From positions 1 through 7,164 of the forward strand of contig JAISZW010000213.1 in assembly GCA_031284445.1 (NCBI GenBank): a stretch of 7,164 nt of DNA. Direction: 5' to 3'. A program made the position numbers and the translations under genes. Position 1 is the stretch's first letter. Each line of letters opens with the position of its first letter. Below are positions 6,144 to 7,164 of this stretch, in pieces. Under the pieces are notes generated by a model. The model was given only the letters and a program-made list of their open reading frames with translations. It was not told the origin of the DNA and did no database searches. The stretch is from Candidatus Methanovirga basalitermitum (GTDB lineage: Archaea > Methanobacteriota > Methanobacteria > Methanobacteriales > Methanobacteriaceae).

Positions 6144-6525
6144 TTATATCATTAAAACCGCAGATTCATATATATTTACAATTAATAAATCTTTATTCCT
6201 ATCAAATAAAAACTTATCAATCCATTTTTCTGTAAATGACTTTTTATCAACATTTTCATAAAATAGTCTTTCAAAATTTTCTATTAAAAATTCCTCATTT
6301 ACTATAAATTCTGCAGATAATTCTTTTTTTATAGTTCTCCATACCTGTTCAATTGTATTAAACTTAGGTGAATATGGAGGCAGATATACAAGGATTATAT
6401 TAAGATATTCACAGGATTTCCTTAATATTAGACTATGATGAACAGGATAATTATCTAATAACCACTACTAATTTAGTTTCCTTTTTAAACACGGTTCTCA
6501 ACGATTTTATGAGTTCACTGTAAAA
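6144..6525 (-). pseudogene. IS630-family transposase 3' half, frameshifted (copy B2)
   Basis: On the minus strand the catalytic half of an IS630 transposase can be read. FYSELIKSLRTVFKKETKLVVVI is followed by one extra base (6456) and then DNYPVHHSLILRKSCEYLN in the next frame. LPPYSPKFNTIEQVW and ENFERLFYENVDKKSFTEKW follow, to AVLMI and a TAA at 6144-6146. The second catalytic Asp (DNYPVHH) and the third acid Glu are present; the usual NPIE is NTIE. The N-terminal half with the helix-turn-helix and first Asp is missing: a TAG at 6526-6528 precedes FYS, and unrelated sequence follows. It has no usable start codon and so appears as no intact gene. It is the same type as B1 and B3, and its 3' end points at the operon. 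Confidence 0.8.
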
Positions 6526-6841
6526 CTATTTCTAATATTTCTTCTATTTTTCTGTTTATTTCTTTTCTCCATATTTTTTTTTTGACCTTTTCTCCATATT
6601 TTTTTAAGTCTTTTATAATCATTTTCCTGGTTTCTCCTGGAAAAACATGATTTAATATAATATCTATTAATATCGGATCTGTGAATTGGTCTTTTTCTAA
6701 TTCTTCTATGACTTGAACGATTTTTAATTGTTCATATTCCAGTATTTTAGATAATTTATTTATTAAAAAGCTATTTTTTGAATTCATTTGATATATAGTC
6801 ATTTTGGAAAAGTTTGTCATTTTATAAAATATTATATCCAA
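6515..6841 (-). CDS. Hypothetical small charged protein between IS630 remnants
   Basis: An open frame of up to 108 codons begins at a TTG (6841) and ends at a TGA at 6515-6517. In-frame ATGs at 6820, 6802 and 6787 would give 101, 95 or 90 residues; the last starts MNSKNSFLINKLSKILEYEQ. No ribosome-binding site is clear before any of them. The protein is rich in Lys, Glu and Ile, looks mostly helical, and has no membrane segment. I do not recognise it. It does not resemble an IS630 N-terminus, although it runs in the same direction and abuts the truncated copy B2, overlapping its first 11 bases. It could be a small real gene interrupted by B2, a degraded accessory gene, or chance. The even amino-acid composition and length make it more gene-like than other short frames here. 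Confidence 0.35.
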   Translation of the reverse strand: MDIIFYKMTNFSKMTIYQMNSKNSFLINKLSKILEYEQLKIVQVIEELEKDQFTDPILIDIILNHVFPGETRKMIIKDLKKYGEKVKKKIWRKEINRKIEEILEIVLQ

Positions 6842-6929
6842 TATAATTTATTTAAATTTGATTTAAAGAATTTTTATAATTATAATTAAAATTAATAATT
6901 GATAAACATTACCATTATCACTATATAAA

Positions 6930-7164
6930 GCTCATCATGCATTATTAATTAAATAAGCATGTGCATATCTTAATAATGAATTTAATTTATTTACCGCCTT
7001 ATTCACCTAAGCTCAATCCAATTGAACAGGTGTGGAGAACTGTTAAAAGAGAATTATCTACTGAATTCATTGAGAGTGAAGAGTTTTTAGTTGATAACTT
7101 TGAGAGAATATATTATGAAAATGTGGATAAGCCTTCATTTACTGAAAAATGGGTTAAAAAGTTT
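6930..7164 (+). pseudogene. IS630-family transposase 3' part, frameshifted and cut by window edge (copy B3)
   Basis: The plus strand reads AHHALLIK, a TAA at 6954-6956, ACAYLN, then one extra base at 6975. The next frame gives MNLIYLPPYSPKLNPIEQVW and ELSTEFIESEEFLVDNFERIYYENVDKPSFTEKWVKKF, still open at the window end. These are the region after the second catalytic Asp and the NPIE motif of an IS630 transposase. The DN before HH is not recognisable (SLYKAHH where B2 has DNYPVHH), and the N-terminal half is absent. The last 77 bases match copy B1 closely. Between 6842 and 6929 I see only AT-rich sequence with no gene. Confidence 0.78.

Noticed and set aside
768..6975. Single-base frame changes in three transposase copies (near 768, 6456 and 6975) could be read as programmed frameshifting.
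   Set aside because: The three changes are at different places in the protein, lack a shared slippery sequence, and are accompanied by in-frame stops and missing N-terminal halves. Ordinary decay explains them.
1..7164. CRISPR array, tRNA or rRNA genes.
   Set aside because: No regularly spaced repeats and no tRNA- or rRNA-like conserved stretches were seen on either strand by eye.

Overview
This very AT-rich window carries one compact four-gene operon on the minus strand, hemmed in on both sides by decayed IS630-family transposases. The most likely host is a low-GC methanogenic archaeon of the Methanobacteriales (Methanobrevibacter or Methanosphaera type). The grounds are the GGTGAT/GTGAT ribosome-binding sites, the overall base composition, the RimK/CofF-like ligase and the style of the GH3 and IS630 proteins. 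This is inference: no rRNA or other marker gene is present, and an AT-rich Clostridia-like bacterium is not excluded.

Layout. Positions 1 to 998 hold a badly decayed IS630-type element (called A here), with a possible helix-turn-helix remnant near the left edge and a frameshifted DDE domain at 644-978. Positions 999-1199 are the 3' end of a second IS630 type (B, copy B1), into which A appears to have jumped at a TA. The operon fills 1209-6018 and reads right to left: a STAS-domain switch protein, two GH3-family acyl-adenylate amide synthetases (GH3a, GH3b), and a RimK-like ATP-grasp ligase. At 6087-6525 lies a second B-type copy (B2) on the minus strand. Positions 6515-6841 hold a small unrecognised ORF, and 6930-7164 hold a third B-type fragment (B3, plus strand) that runs off the window.

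The 3' ends of B1 and B2 face each other across the operon. Both contain the same terminal block, ending in ACTATATAT and placed 46 bases after the transposase stop, so the edges of the roughly 4.9 kb operon segment can be placed almost to the base.

How the genes may work together (inference). GH3 enzymes activate a carboxylic acid as an acyl-adenylate and pass it to an amine, usually of an amino acid. RimK-type ATP-grasp enzymes activate a carboxylate as an acyl-phosphate and add an amino acid. Three ATP-dependent amide-forming enzymes in one operon suggest a pathway building a small acyl-amino acid or short peptide conjugate. The leading STAS protein, a homologue of SpoIIAA/RsbV, suggests control by serine phosphorylation, but no partner kinase or phosphatase is encoded here.
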